Source of the DNA: Opitutaceae bacterium
GTDB lineage: Bacteria > Verrucomicrobiota > Verrucomicrobiia > Opitutales > Opitutaceae
Length of the DNA stretch: 64,000 nucleotides
Assembly: GCA_030693515.1 (NCBI GenBank)
Contig: JAUYAK010000093.1
Span: 99,325 to 163,324 of the forward strand
Direction of reading: 5' to 3'
In this document: positions 54,361 through 62,849 of the stretch, piece after piece
How the letters are laid out: each line of letters starts with the position of its first letter
How positions within the stretch are numbered: the stretch's first letter is position 1
The notes under the pieces: generated by a model
Told to the model about the DNA's origin: nothing
The model's input: the letters and a program-made list of their open reading frames with translations, nothing else
Database searches by the model: none
Translations under genes and position numbers: made by a program

Positions 54361-54429
54361 TAGGGCGGGTCTGTGACCCGCCCTCGAGCGTCAGTGGATG
54401 TTCGCTGGGCGGGTCACAGACCCGCCCTA
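54361..54429. repeat. Second copy of the GGGCGGGTC inverted repeat
   Basis: Arms at 54361-54384 and 54407-54429 match the 33371-33444 element (each arm is GGGCGGGTC, TGT or ACA spacer, GACCCGCCC, with TAG/CTA ends). The 22-base spacer is unrelated in sequence. It lies between the convergent kinase and DUF1501 genes; the rest of 54330-54485 has nothing else. Confidence 0.85.
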
Positions 54430-54485
54430 CTTCCGACCGCGCGGTCAGTCGATGGCGTGAGACTCAGTAGGACGGGGCGCGCAGG

Positions 54486-56048
54486 CTACGCCAAAATCGG
54501 TTTCACGACGTGCCCGTGCACGTCGGTGAGACGGTAGCGGCGGCCCTGGAATTTGTAGGTGAGCCGCTCATGATCCACGCCGAAGAGGTGCAGGATCGTC
54601 GCGTGCAGGTCGTGGATATGCACGGGATCGCGCGCGATGTTGTAGCCGAACTCGTCGGTCTCGCCGTGGACGTAGCCGGGCTTCACACCACCGCCCGCCA
54701 TCCAAATCGTGAAGCACCGCGGGTGATGATCGCGGCCAAAGTTGTTCGCGGTCATCAGGCCTTGGCAGTAGTTGGTGCGGCCGAATTCGCCGCCCCAGAC
54801 GACGAGGGTGTCGTCGAGCAGCCCGCGCTGCTTGAGATCGGCGATCAGCGCGGCCGAGGCGCGATCGGTCTGCCCGCACTCGCGCTTGATGCCGCCCGGT
54901 AGGCCGCCGTGGTGATCCCAATCCTGGTGGTAGAGCTGGATGAAGCGCACGCCGCGTTCGGCGAGCCGGCGCGCCAGCAGGCAGTTGGCCGCGAAGCTGC
55001 CGGGCGTGCGCGCGTCGGGCCCGTAGGCATCGACGACGTGCGCGGGCTCATCCTTGAGGTCCGTGACCTCGGGCACGCTCGTCTGGAGCTTGAACGCCAT
55101 CTCGTAATTCGCGATGCGCGCGTTGATGAGGCCGTCGGGGGTGCCGGCAAACTGCTCCTCGTGCAGGTCGCGCAAGCGGTCGAGCGCGAGGCGGCGGTTC
55201 TCCGGCGAGACGCCCTCGGGGTTGCGGAGATAGAGCACCGGATCAGGCCCGGAGCGGAAACGCACGGCCTGGTGCTTCGCCGGGAGAAACCCCGAGCCCC
55301 AGAGGTGCGACATGAGCGGCTGGCCCTTTTTGTCCTTCGTGATGAGGACGACGAAGGCCGGGAGATTCTCGCGCTCGCTGCCGAGTCCGTAGTCGAGCCA
55401 CGCGCCGAAGCTGGGCCGCCCCGGAATCTGCGATCCCGTCTGCATGAACGTCACGCCCGGCCCGTGGTTGATCGACTCGGTATGCATCGAGCGCACGAAG
55501 CACAGCTCATCGGCGATCTTGGCGGTGTGCGGCAGCAGATCACTCACCCAGGCGCCGCTGCGGCCGTGGCGCTCGAATTTGAATGGCGAACCCGCGATCG
55601 GGATCGAGCTTTGGTTGCCGGACATGCCGGTGAGACGCTGGCCGCCGCGCACGGCATCAGGCAGCTGCTCGCCGTGCCGCTGGTTGAGCACGGGCTTGTA
55701 GTCGAAGAGGTCGAGCTGCGAGGGACCGCCCGACTGGAACAGATAAATGATACGCTTGGCCTTCGGAGCGAAGTGCGGCCGGCCCAGCACGGGCGCATCG
55801 GCGGTGGCGGCCTGGGCCCGGCCGCCCATGAGCTCGCCGAGGGCGATGCCGCCGAGGCCGAGCGCGAAGCGATTGAGGCACTCGCGGCGGCTCATCAGAT
55901 GCCACGGATCGCCGCCGGTGCAGAGGGGCTGCCCCGAGGTGGGCGGGCACGTCCCGGTGCCCGCATTACTCACTTTGGTCGTGGCTGTCCCATGCGGGCG
56001 CAGGGACGCGCCCGCCCACCGTTCTGAGGCATCTTGATTCGAGTTCAT
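54486..56048 (-). CDS. DUF1501 protein (PVC-type, Tat-like N-terminus)
   Basis: 520 residues from ATG 56048, which overlaps the upstream stop by 4 bases. From residue 52 (MSRRECLNRFALGLGGIALG) the protein is a standard DUF1501 member with an SRR motif and hydrophobic stretch resembling a twin-arginine signal. Downstream FGAWLDYGLGSE, YHQDWDHHGG, VWGGEFGRTNYCQG and HHPRCFTIWMAGGGVKPGYVHGETDEFGY are typical alkaline-phosphatase-fold blocks. Residues about 10-37 are encoded by an inverted repeat, so translation may start at ATG 55895 instead. It is always paired with DUF1549/DUF1553 cytochromes, as here; reaction unproven. Confidence 0.85.
   Translation of the reverse strand: MNSNQDASERWAGASLRPHGTATTKVSNAGTGTCPPTSGQPLCTGGDPWHLMSRRECLNRFALGLGGIALGELMGGRAQAATADAPVLGRPHFAPKAKRIIYLFQSGGPSQLDLFDYKPVLNQRHGEQLPDAVRGGQRLTGMSGNQSSIPIAGSPFKFERHGRSGAWVSDLLPHTAKIADELCFVRSMHTESINHGPGVTFMQTGSQIPGRPSFGAWLDYGLGSERENLPAFVVLITKDKKGQPLMSHLWGSGFLPAKHQAVRFRSGPDPVLYLRNPEGVSPENRRLALDRLRDLHEEQFAGTPDGLINARIANYEMAFKLQTSVPEVTDLKDEPAHVVDAYGPDARTPGSFAANCLLARRLAERGVRFIQLYHQDWDHHGGLPGGIKRECGQTDRASAALIADLKQRGLLDDTLVVWGGEFGRTNYCQGLMTANNFGRDHHPRCFTIWMAGGGVKPGYVHGETDEFGYNIARDPVHIHDLHATILHLFGVDHERLTYKFQGRRYRLTDVHGHVVKPILA
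55938..56020. repeat. Inverted repeat inside the 5' end of the DUF1501 gene
   Basis: Arms 55938-55964 (GGTGGGCGGGCACGTCCCGG..) and 55994-56020 (its near complement, 24 of 27 positions) flank a 29-base loop. The element keeps the DUF1501 frame open and adds about 28 residues before the signal-like segment. Alternatively it lies in a leader between the overlap ATG and a true start at 55895. Confidence 0.75.
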
Positions 56049-59000
56049 CGTTTCACCGAAAACAGATCATGGTTCATGAGCGTGATCGCGAGCGTCGCTA
56101 CGGCGGCAATCTCGGGCGCGGGCAGCGCCGGGTCCGCGGGTTTCTCGCCGATCTTGAGGTAGGCCGCGGCGTCGGCGGGATGCTGCGTGAACCATGTGCG
56201 CTGTTCGCCGAGCAGACGGGTGAGAATGCGCAGCTCGGCGGCAGAGGGCCCGCGGCCGGTGAGCCGGAGAAAGGCCGCGGCCGCCAGCGCGTCGTCGCGG
56301 CCGGCGTGCGCCCGGTGGAGCTCCTCGGCGAGCACGCGCGCGGCCTCGACGAACTGCGGGCCGTTGAGGAGCACGAGCGCATGAAGCGCGGTGGTGGTGG
56401 TGTCGCGCCGGGCGACGCACACGACGCGGTTGGGCACATCAAACGACTCGAGCACGGGCGCGGGCCCATTGCGGCGCCAGAAGGTATAGACGCTGCGCCG
56501 GTAGAGCGCCTCGCCCTTGCCGGCCGGTTCAGGTTTGAACGACTCGGGATGGTCGTAGAGGAAAACCGGCACGCCGCCGATTTTTTCCACCAGTAGCCCG
56601 CTCGCCGCCAGCGCCTGATCGCGGATCATTTCCGCGGAGAGGCGGTGGCTCGGGCCGCGCGCGAGGCGGATGTTCTCCGGATCGTCGGCGGCGTTTGCCG
56701 GCGAGGCGAAGCTGCGCTGCCGGTAGGTCTGCGAGGTCACGATGGTCTTGAGCAACGCCTTAACGTCCCAGCCTGAGCGCACAAATTCGCTGGCGAGCCA
56801 GTCGAGCAGCGCGGCGTATTCCGGGCGCTCGCCCTGTGTGCCGAAATCGTCGGCCGTCTTCACGAGGCCGCGGCCGAAGAGCGACTGCCAGAAGCGATTC
56901 ACGGTGACGCGCGCGAGCAGCGGATGGCGCGGGTCGGTCAACCAGCGCGCGAGCCCGAGGCGGTTGCGCGGCAGATCAGCGGGGAACGGCGGCAGGGCCG
57001 AGGGCGTATCGGCCGTCACGCGGGCGCCGCGTTGATCATACTCGCCACGCTTGAGCACGAAGGCCGGCTTGGGCTGCGGCAGCTCGCGCATGACCATGAT
57101 CTCCTTGGCCTCGTCGGCGATCTTCGTCTGCTCGGCGCGCGCCGCGGCGACGGCGGCGAGTTGGGTCCGATAAGGTTCGTCGTGGCTGGCGAGGTAGTAG
57201 GCAAACAGGGCCTCGCGTTCGCCGCGTTCGCCACCGCCGGGTGAAAACACCTCGCGTGCTTCGAGGGCCGTGAGCGCACGATCGAAAACGCGCAGCTCAT
57301 CAACCAGCCCATCCTTGAAGCCACGGTCGCGGAAGCGCTCGCCAACCGCGATGAAGTCGCCGCCGCCGCCGGTGATGTCCTTCGTCAGGTGATCGCGGAT
57401 GACATCGGTGGCGACCGGCTGGCCGTTGACGTAGAGGCGCAAGCCGGCGGCGAGGCTTGAGCCGTCGTTCGTCACGGTGACATGGACCCACTCGCCGACC
57501 GCGAGCGGTGCGCTGGCGCGAATCGAGAGGGCGTCGCCGGGCCAGAAATGAATCAGCGACCACTTGAGCCGGCCTTCCTCAATCAGCAGCTCGTAGCCGC
57601 GGCTCGCCGCATCGGTCCACGCACGCGAGCGGTGCAGGATGACGGCGCGTTCCTTGACGTCGGGCGTGCGCACCCAAATCGAGATGGTGAAGGGATCGTG
57701 GCGGTGAAAATTGCCGAGGCGCGTGTTGATCGGGTGATCGCCGGTGAGCTTGATCGCCTGGCCGGCGCGGCCGGGGACGGATTCATTTTCCTTCGGCGTC
57801 GAGGCGTAGTCGCCCGCCTTGATCGCGCTGGCGAAGCGACTCGCGCCGGGGAGCTTCTCGGTGGCGGCGGCGGGGACTTCCTCGGGAGGGGCCGGCTCAG
57901 CGGCGGCTTTGCCCTTGGCCTTCGCCGGCGCGGGCGCGGGCACCGCCTCGCGTTGATCGAAACTGAAGCGCGCGATTTCGCCGCTCAGCGCCATGGGGGC
58001 CGTCGCGTTGTTCTTCAGCCACACGTCAAAAGCGGCGCGGCGTTCATCGCGCACGGCGGCGAGTTTCGCCTCGGCCGTTTTCACCGTGGCGACGGCGGTG
58101 GAATACTTGGCCTTGTGCGCGGCGTCGGGCACCCACATCGCGGGCGTGGGGGCGGATTGTGTGAAGAAGGAGTAGAGCCCCGCCTCGTCGATGTTCTGGA
58201 AAAACGCCCCGAGTGAGTAGAAATCCTTCTGCGGAATCGGGTCGAACTTGTGGTCGTGGCAGCGCGCGCACTCGAGCGTGAGGGCGAGAAACGCCGTGCC
58301 GAAGGTCGTCACGCGATCGTTCACGTAGTTGATCCGATATTCCTCCTCGATCGAGCCACCCTCGGCCTCCATCGGGTGCAGCCGGTTGAAGGCGGTGGCC
58401 AGCACTTGCTCCTCCGTGGCGTTGGGCAGGAGGTCGCCGGCCACCTGCCAGGTCACAAACTGATCCCAGCGCAGGTTCTGGTTGAACGCCTTGATCACCC
58501 AGTCGCGCCACGGCCACATGTCGCGCGGCCGGTCGACTTGGAAACCGTAGCTGTCGGCGTAGCGCGCGAGGTCCAGCCAATCCACCGCCATGCGCTCGCC
58601 GTAGCGCGGCGAAGCGAGCAGACGATCGACAAGCCGCGCGTAGGCGTCAGGCGACGCGTCGGAGGTGAATGCCGCGATCTCCGCGGGCGTGGGCGGCAGG
58701 CCGGTCAGATCGAGCGACACGCGGCGAATGAGCGTCGCGCGATCCGCCTCGGGTTGCAGGGCAAGCTTGCGCGCACCGAGCCCGGTCGAAACCAGCTGAT
58801 CGATCGGATGCGCGGCCTGGGTTGCCGCCGGCAAGGCCACGGGCCCCAGTTTCTCAAAGGCCCAGTGGCCGCGATATTCTCCGCCCTCGTCGATCCAGCG
58901 GCGCAGCGTGTCGATCTCGGCCGGGGTGAGGCGGGCGAGCTTCGACTCGGGCGGCGGCATCACTTCGTCGGACTCCGCACTCGACACGCGAAAGATCAGT

Positions 59001-59239
59001 TCGCTCTCGGCGCTCCGGCCGGGGACGACCGGGCGGGTGCCGTTGCGCTCACGGCGCGAGCCCTCGGCGGTGTCGAGTCGGAGCTTGCCCTTGCGGCCGG
59101 ACTCGTCGGGCCCGTGGCAGTGAAAACATTTGTCCGACAAGATGGGCCGAACCTCGCGGTCGAAATCGACGGCCCCGCGCACCGCCGTCGATGCGGCGAA
59201 ACCGGGGAGCAGAAACAGCAGGAACAAACGGGGGGGCAC
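56045..59239 (-). CDS. PSCyt1/DUF1549/LamG/DUF1553 secreted cytochrome protein
   Basis: 1064 residues. GTG start at 59239 with a short signal (about 4-22). Planctomycete cytochrome C domain (about 25-100) with heme motif C38-F-H-C41-H42 and MPPPESKL; DUF1549 (about 135-345, RRVSLDLTGLPPTPAE, ARYADSYGFQ, LECARCHDHKFDPI); an inserted LamG domain (about 500-650, FTISIWVRTPDV, LYVNGQPV, VDELRVFDRALT); DUF1553 at the C-terminus (NRFWQSLFGRGLVKTADDFGTQGE). Translationally coupled to DUF1501. The pair is characteristic of PVC bacteria and often linked to sulfated or complex glycans; no biochemical function is established. Confidence 0.92.
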   Translation of the reverse strand: MPPRLFLLFLLPGFAASTAVRGAVDFDREVRPILSDKCFHCHGPDESGRKGKLRLDTAEGSRRERNGTRPVVPGRSAESELIFRVSSAESDEVMPPPESKLARLTPAEIDTLRRWIDEGGEYRGHWAFEKLGPVALPAATQAAHPIDQLVSTGLGARKLALQPEADRATLIRRVSLDLTGLPPTPAEIAAFTSDASPDAYARLVDRLLASPRYGERMAVDWLDLARYADSYGFQVDRPRDMWPWRDWVIKAFNQNLRWDQFVTWQVAGDLLPNATEEQVLATAFNRLHPMEAEGGSIEEEYRINYVNDRVTTFGTAFLALTLECARCHDHKFDPIPQKDFYSLGAFFQNIDEAGLYSFFTQSAPTPAMWVPDAAHKAKYSTAVATVKTAEAKLAAVRDERRAAFDVWLKNNATAPMALSGEIARFSFDQREAVPAPAPAKAKGKAAAEPAPPEEVPAAATEKLPGASRFASAIKAGDYASTPKENESVPGRAGQAIKLTGDHPINTRLGNFHRHDPFTISIWVRTPDVKERAVILHRSRAWTDAASRGYELLIEEGRLKWSLIHFWPGDALSIRASAPLAVGEWVHVTVTNDGSSLAAGLRLYVNGQPVATDVIRDHLTKDITGGGGDFIAVGERFRDRGFKDGLVDELRVFDRALTALEAREVFSPGGGERGEREALFAYYLASHDEPYRTQLAAVAAARAEQTKIADEAKEIMVMRELPQPKPAFVLKRGEYDQRGARVTADTPSALPPFPADLPRNRLGLARWLTDPRHPLLARVTVNRFWQSLFGRGLVKTADDFGTQGERPEYAALLDWLASEFVRSGWDVKALLKTIVTSQTYRQRSFASPANAADDPENIRLARGPSHRLSAEMIRDQALAASGLLVEKIGGVPVFLYDHPESFKPEPAGKGEALYRRSVYTFWRRNGPAPVLESFDVPNRVVCVARRDTTTTALHALVLLNGPQFVEAARVLAEELHRAHAGRDDALAAAAFLRLTGRGPSAAELRILTRLLGEQRTWFTQHPADAAAYLKIGEKPADPALPAPEIAAVATLAITLMNHDLFSVKR

Positions 59240-59299
59240 GACACCTCACCTTGCTGCCGCCATCAGCGGCGGCAAGACTCCGTCGCGGAAAACGAAGTT

Positions 59300-59312
59300 A
59301 ACTAGTTTAGTT
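59300..59312. promoter_or_regulatory. AT-rich dyad in the divergent gap (possible operator)
   Basis: AACTA, GTT, TAGTT forms a perfect 5+3+5 dyad in the 131-base gap between the DUF1553 gene (minus) and the isomerase gene (plus), inside the only AT-rich stretch there. A repressor site for the divergent sugar genes is possible. No regulator is adjacent, so this is speculative. Confidence 0.3.
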
Positions 59313-59370
59313 TCCTGTCCGCACGTTTTCCTCGCCAGTGCAGTCCGACCGGCTGAGATCGTCTGCTCCC

Positions 59371-60189
59371 ATGCGCTCCGCCATCACCGTCTCTCTCGTG
59401 CCCGAGGCCAAGGCCGGGCCGTTTGTTTTCCAAGGCGGGCTCGCCGACGGCTGCGCGCAGGCCGCCGCGCTCGGCTACGATGCCGTGGAGATTTTCCCGC
59501 CTTCCGCCGCCGCGCTCGATGCGGAGGTGCTCACCGCCCTGCTGGCGCAGCACCGGCTGCGGGTCGCCGCCATCGGCACCGGGGCCGGTTGGGTCGTCCG
59601 CAAACTCTCGCTGACCTCCGCGGATGCCACCGTGCGCCGCGACGCGCGGGCCTTCATCGCCGAGATCGTGGACTTCGCGGGGCGCTTCGGCGCGCCGGCC
59701 ATCATCGGCTCGATGCAAGGCCGCTGGGAGGGCGCCGTGTCGCGCGAGCAGGCCCTGGCGTGGCTCGCCGAGGCGCTCGCCGATCTCGGCACTCGCGCCG
59801 CAGGCCATGGCACGACGCTGCTCTACGAGCCGCTCAACCGCTACGAGACGAATCTGTTCAACCGCCTCGGCGACACCGCCGCCTGGTTGCGGACGCAGCA
59901 GCTCGGGCCCGTCCGCATCCTCGCGGACTTGTTTCACATGAACATCGAGGAGGCCGACTCCGCCGCGGCGTTGCGCGAAGCCGGCGACCGGGTGGGCCAC
60001 GTGCATTTCGCCGACTCCAACCGCCGCGCCATCGGTTTGGGGCAGACCCACGTCGCACCGATCATGGCCGCGCTGCGTGCCATCGGCTACGGCGGCTACC
60101 TTTCGGCGGAAATTTTCCCGCTGCCTGACGCCGCGGCCGCCGCCCGCCAGACGATCGCGGCGTTTCGCCAACACACGGCGGCACGCTAA
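59371..60189 (+). CDS. TIM-barrel sugar isomerase/epimerase
   Basis: 272 residues of the xylose-isomerase-like AP-endonuclease-2 superfamily. Metal-site residues are suggested by YEPLNRYETN (Glu), ADLFHMNIEE (Asp, His), HVHFADSNR (His, Asp) and LSAEIF (Glu). This resembles hydroxypyruvate isomerase, L-ribulose-5-phosphate 3-epimerase and D-tagatose 3-epimerase relatives; the closest substrate cannot be told from sequence alone. Start MRSAITV at 59371. The first gene of a plus-strand module; FucU follows 11 bases later. Confidence 0.82.
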   Translation: MRSAITVSLVPEAKAGPFVFQGGLADGCAQAAALGYDAVEIFPPSAAALDAEVLTALLAQHRLRVAAIGTGAGWVVRKLSLTSADATVRRDARAFIAEIVDFAGRFGAPAIIGSMQGRWEGAVSREQALAWLAEALADLGTRAAGHGTTLLYEPLNRYETNLFNRLGDTAAWLRTQQLGPVRILADLFHMNIEEADSAAALREAGDRVGHVHFADSNRRAIGLGQTHVAPIMAALRAIGYGGYLSAEIFPLPDAAAAARQTIAAFRQHTAAR

Positions 60190-60200
60190 ACTTTTCCCCG

Positions 60201-60650
60201 ATGCTCAAGACCACCCTCATCCACCCCGAAATTCTGCGCGTCGTCGCCCGGGCCGGCCACCACGCAAAAATCCTGATCGCCGACGGCCACTATCCCGCCT
60301 CGACCAAGCGCGGCCCCAACGCCGAGCTCATCTCGCTCAATCTCGCCCCCGGCGTCGTCACCTGCGCCCAGGTGCTGCGTGCGCTGCTCAGCGCCGTGCC
60401 CGTCGATCACGTCAACACCATGGGCATCCCGCCCGACGATCCCTACGCGAAGTTCGGCGAGCCGCCGGTCTGGAAAGACTACCGCACGATCCTCGACGAG
60501 GCGGGCAACAGCGCGCTGAAGCTCGAGCCGATCCTGAAGTGGGATTTCTACAAACACGTCGAGAGCCCCGATCACGTGCTCACGATCCAGACCGCCGACA
60601 CGGCCCTCTGGGCCAACGTCCTCCTCTCGATCGGCGTGCGCACCAACTGA
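60201..60650 (+). CDS. fucU: RbsD/FucU-family sugar mutarotase
   Basis: 149 residues. FucU interconverts alpha and beta anomers of L-fucose; RbsD does so for ribose. HPEILRVVARAGHHAKILIADGHYP holds the catalytic His20/21 and the ADG Asp; GVVTCAQVLRALLSAVPVD and a C-terminal aromatic Trp stretch are family-typical. The context of an L-galactose/L-fucose-type aldo/keto reductase 18 bases downstream favours a FucU-like role. Cytoplasmic, decameric family. Confidence 0.85.
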   Translation: MLKTTLIHPEILRVVARAGHHAKILIADGHYPASTKRGPNAELISLNLAPGVVTCAQVLRALLSAVPVDHVNTMGIPPDDPYAKFGEPPVWKDYRTILDEAGNSALKLEPILKWDFYKHVESPDHVLTIQTADTALWANVLLSIGVRTN

Positions 60651-60668
60651 TTTTCTCCCCTACCCGCC

Positions 60669-61601
60669 ATGCAAACCCGCCGCCTCGGCCAGACTGATCT
60701 GCACGTTCCCATCCTCTCCTTCGGCGCCAGCTCGCTCGGCGCGGAGTTTCGCAGCGTCACGCTCGACGAGGCGCTCGGCAGTGTGCGCGTCGCACTCGAC
60801 TGCGGCCTCAATCTCATCGACACGTCGCCGTTCTACGGCCGCGGGATGAGCGAGGTCCTGCTCGGCATCGCGCTCAAGGGCGTGCCGCGCGACAGCTACA
60901 CGCTCTGCACCAAACTCGGCCGCTACGACCTCCCGCATTTCGATTTTACCGCGAAGCGCGTCGCGGAGAGCGTGGACGTCTCCCTCCACCGCCTCGGCAC
61001 CGACCACCTCGACATCATCCTCTGCCACGACATCGAGTTCGTCCCGATGCAGCAAATTGTCGACGAGACGATCCCCGCGCTGCGGAAAATCCAAAAGGCC
61101 GGCAAGGTCCGCTACATCGGCTTCAGCGGCTACCCGATGAAGATTTTTAAGTTCATCCTCGAGCAGACGAGCGTGGACTGCGTGCTCAGCTACAACCAAT
61201 ACACGCTGCAAAACACGCGCTTTGCCGACGAGATGGTGCCCTACCTCAAGGCCAAGGGCGTCGGCGCGATGAACGCCGGCCCGTTCAGCGCGCGCCTGCT
61301 CACCAACGCCCCGCTGCCCGCGTGGCTCAAGGAGCCCGAGGCCGTGAAGGCCGCCGCCCGCGCCGCCGCCGCCCACTGCGCGAGCCGGGGCGTGGACATC
61401 GCGCAACTCGCGCTCCAGTTCTCCCTCGCGAATCCCGATATCGCCACGACGGTCTCCGGCAGCGCCAACCCGAACAACATCCGCAACTGGGCCAAGTGGG
61501 CCGCCGCGCCGCTCGACCAACAACTCCTCGCCGAGGTGCAGGCCATTTTCGCCCCGGTGAAAAACCTCGGGCACAAGGAAGGCCTGCCGGAGAACAACTG
61601 A
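60669..61601 (+). CDS. Aldo/keto reductase, L-galactose/L-fucose dehydrogenase-like
   Basis: 310 residues. The catalytic tetrad is Asp51, Tyr56 (LIDTSPFYG), Lys82 (CTKLGRYD) and His120 (LCHDIE). The stretches FDFTAKRVAESVDVSLHRL and LCHDIEFVPMQQIVDETIPA closely resemble plant L-galactose dehydrogenase and its bacterial L-fucose dehydrogenase relatives. It would oxidise the C1 of an L-sugar to a lactone with NAD(P). Adjacent FucU fits by presenting the right anomer. The lactonase and dehydratase expected next are not in the window. Confidence 0.86.
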   Translation: MQTRRLGQTDLHVPILSFGASSLGAEFRSVTLDEALGSVRVALDCGLNLIDTSPFYGRGMSEVLLGIALKGVPRDSYTLCTKLGRYDLPHFDFTAKRVAESVDVSLHRLGTDHLDIILCHDIEFVPMQQIVDETIPALRKIQKAGKVRYIGFSGYPMKIFKFILEQTSVDCVLSYNQYTLQNTRFADEMVPYLKAKGVGAMNAGPFSARLLTNAPLPAWLKEPEAVKAAARAAAAHCASRGVDIAQLALQFSLANPDIATTVSGSANPNNIRNWAKWAAAPLDQQLLAEVQAIFAPVKNLGHKEGLPENN

Positions 61602-61649
61602 ACCAGCCGTTCACGCCGTTCCGAGCGAATCACTGAGCAAGGCATGGGT

Positions 61650-61740
61650 CACAGAGCACACCGAGCACCGACACAGAGGGCACAGAGAAACCGGATTTCC
61701 GACTCCGTGTCCTCTGTGTCGGTGCTCTGTGCTCTCAGTG
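61650..61740. repeat. Inverted repeat element (GAGCACCGACACAGAGG family)
   Basis: The arms at about 61650-61687 and 61703-61740 share GAGCACCGACACAGAGG in opposite orientation, with imperfect flanks (CACAGAGCACACC and GGACACGGAG). The 15-base spacer is unpaired. It occupies the 197-base gap between the aldo/keto reductase and the alcohol dehydrogenase and is not coding. Confidence 0.75.
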
Positions 61741-61798
61741 GCAAAATATCTTCCGAGAAATCAGTGCAGCATAACGTCCATCCCTCTCTCCGCCGTAA

Positions 61799-62827
61799 AT
61801 GAAAGCTCTCCTCCTCGAAAAGCCCCAGACCTTCCGCGCGCTCGATCTGCCCGAGCCAGCTGCGCCCGCGCCGGGCGAGGCGTTGGTGCGCGTGCACCGC
61901 ATCGGGATCTGCGGGACCGACTACGGCGGGTTTCTCGGTAAGATGCCGTTTTACTCTTACCCGCGCATCCCCGGCCATGAACTCGGCGTCGAGGTGCTCG
62001 CCGTCGGCGCGGGCGTGACCAACGTGAAGCCGGGCGACCGTTGCTCCGTCGAGCCCTACATCAATTGCCAGCAATGCTACTCGTGCCGCCGTGGCCTCAC
62101 CAACTGCTGCGAGGCCCACCAGACGCTCGGCGTGATGTGCGACGGCGGGATGCGCGAGCGCGTGCTCCTCCCGGCGCGCAAGCTCCACGTCTCGCAGAAA
62201 CTCAGCTACGAGCAGCTCGCCCTCGTGGAGACGCTCGCCATCGGCTGCCACGCCGTGGACCGCGCCGGCGTGAAGGCCGGGGAAAACGTGCTCATCATCG
62301 GCGCCGGGCCCATCGGCCTGAGCGCGGTCGAGTTCGTCAAGGTCGCCGGCGCCACCTGCATCGTCATGGACATGAACGAGGCCCGCCTCGCCTTCTGCCG
62401 CGAGCGCATGGGCGTGCCGCACACCATCACCGCGCGCGGGGACGGCTCCGAACAGCCCGCGCTCACCGCCCTCACGCACGGCCAGCTCGCCGATGTCGTG
62501 ATCGATGCGACGGGCAGCGCGAAGTCGATGGCGCAGGCGCTCAACTATGCGGCCTACGGCGGACGCATCGCGTTTGTCGGCATCACGCAGCAAGAGATTT
62601 CGTTTCCGCAGGCGCCCGCGATGCACCGGCGCGAACTTACACTCCTCGGCTCGCGCAACGCCCTCACGCGCGACTTTGCCCGCATCATCGCCCTGATTGA
62701 GGATGGCACGATCGACACCGGCCCGTGGATCACGCATCGCGCCAAATTCGACGACATGATCGCGGAGTTTCCGACCTGGCTGAAGCCCGAGTCCGGCGTG
62801 ATCAAGGCGATGGTTGCGCTCACGTAG
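61799..62827 (+). CDS. Zinc-dependent alcohol dehydrogenase, L-galactonate/polyol dehydrogenase-like
   Basis: 342 residues. Catalytic zinc ligands Cys38 (GICGTDY) and His60-Glu61 (GHELG); structural zinc cysteines at 90, 93, 96 and 104 (CQQCYSCRRGLTNCC); Rossmann motif GAGPIGL near 168-174. The N-terminus MKALLLEKPQTF and overall motif order resemble L-galactonate 5-dehydrogenase (LgoD/YjjN) and related threonine/sorbitol dehydrogenases. With FucU and the L-galactose-type reductase it suggests oxidation of an L-sugar acid; the precise substrate is inferred. Confidence 0.85.
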   Translation: MKALLLEKPQTFRALDLPEPAAPAPGEALVRVHRIGICGTDYGGFLGKMPFYSYPRIPGHELGVEVLAVGAGVTNVKPGDRCSVEPYINCQQCYSCRRGLTNCCEAHQTLGVMCDGGMRERVLLPARKLHVSQKLSYEQLALVETLAIGCHAVDRAGVKAGENVLIIGAGPIGLSAVEFVKVAGATCIVMDMNEARLAFCRERMGVPHTITARGDGSEQPALTALTHGQLADVVIDATGSAKSMAQALNYAAYGGRIAFVGITQQEISFPQAPAMHRRELTLLGSRNALTRDFARIIALIEDGTIDTGPWITHRAKFDDMIAEFPTWLKPESGVIKAMVALT

Positions 62828-62849
62828 CGCGGGGCGTTGGCTCGGCGGC

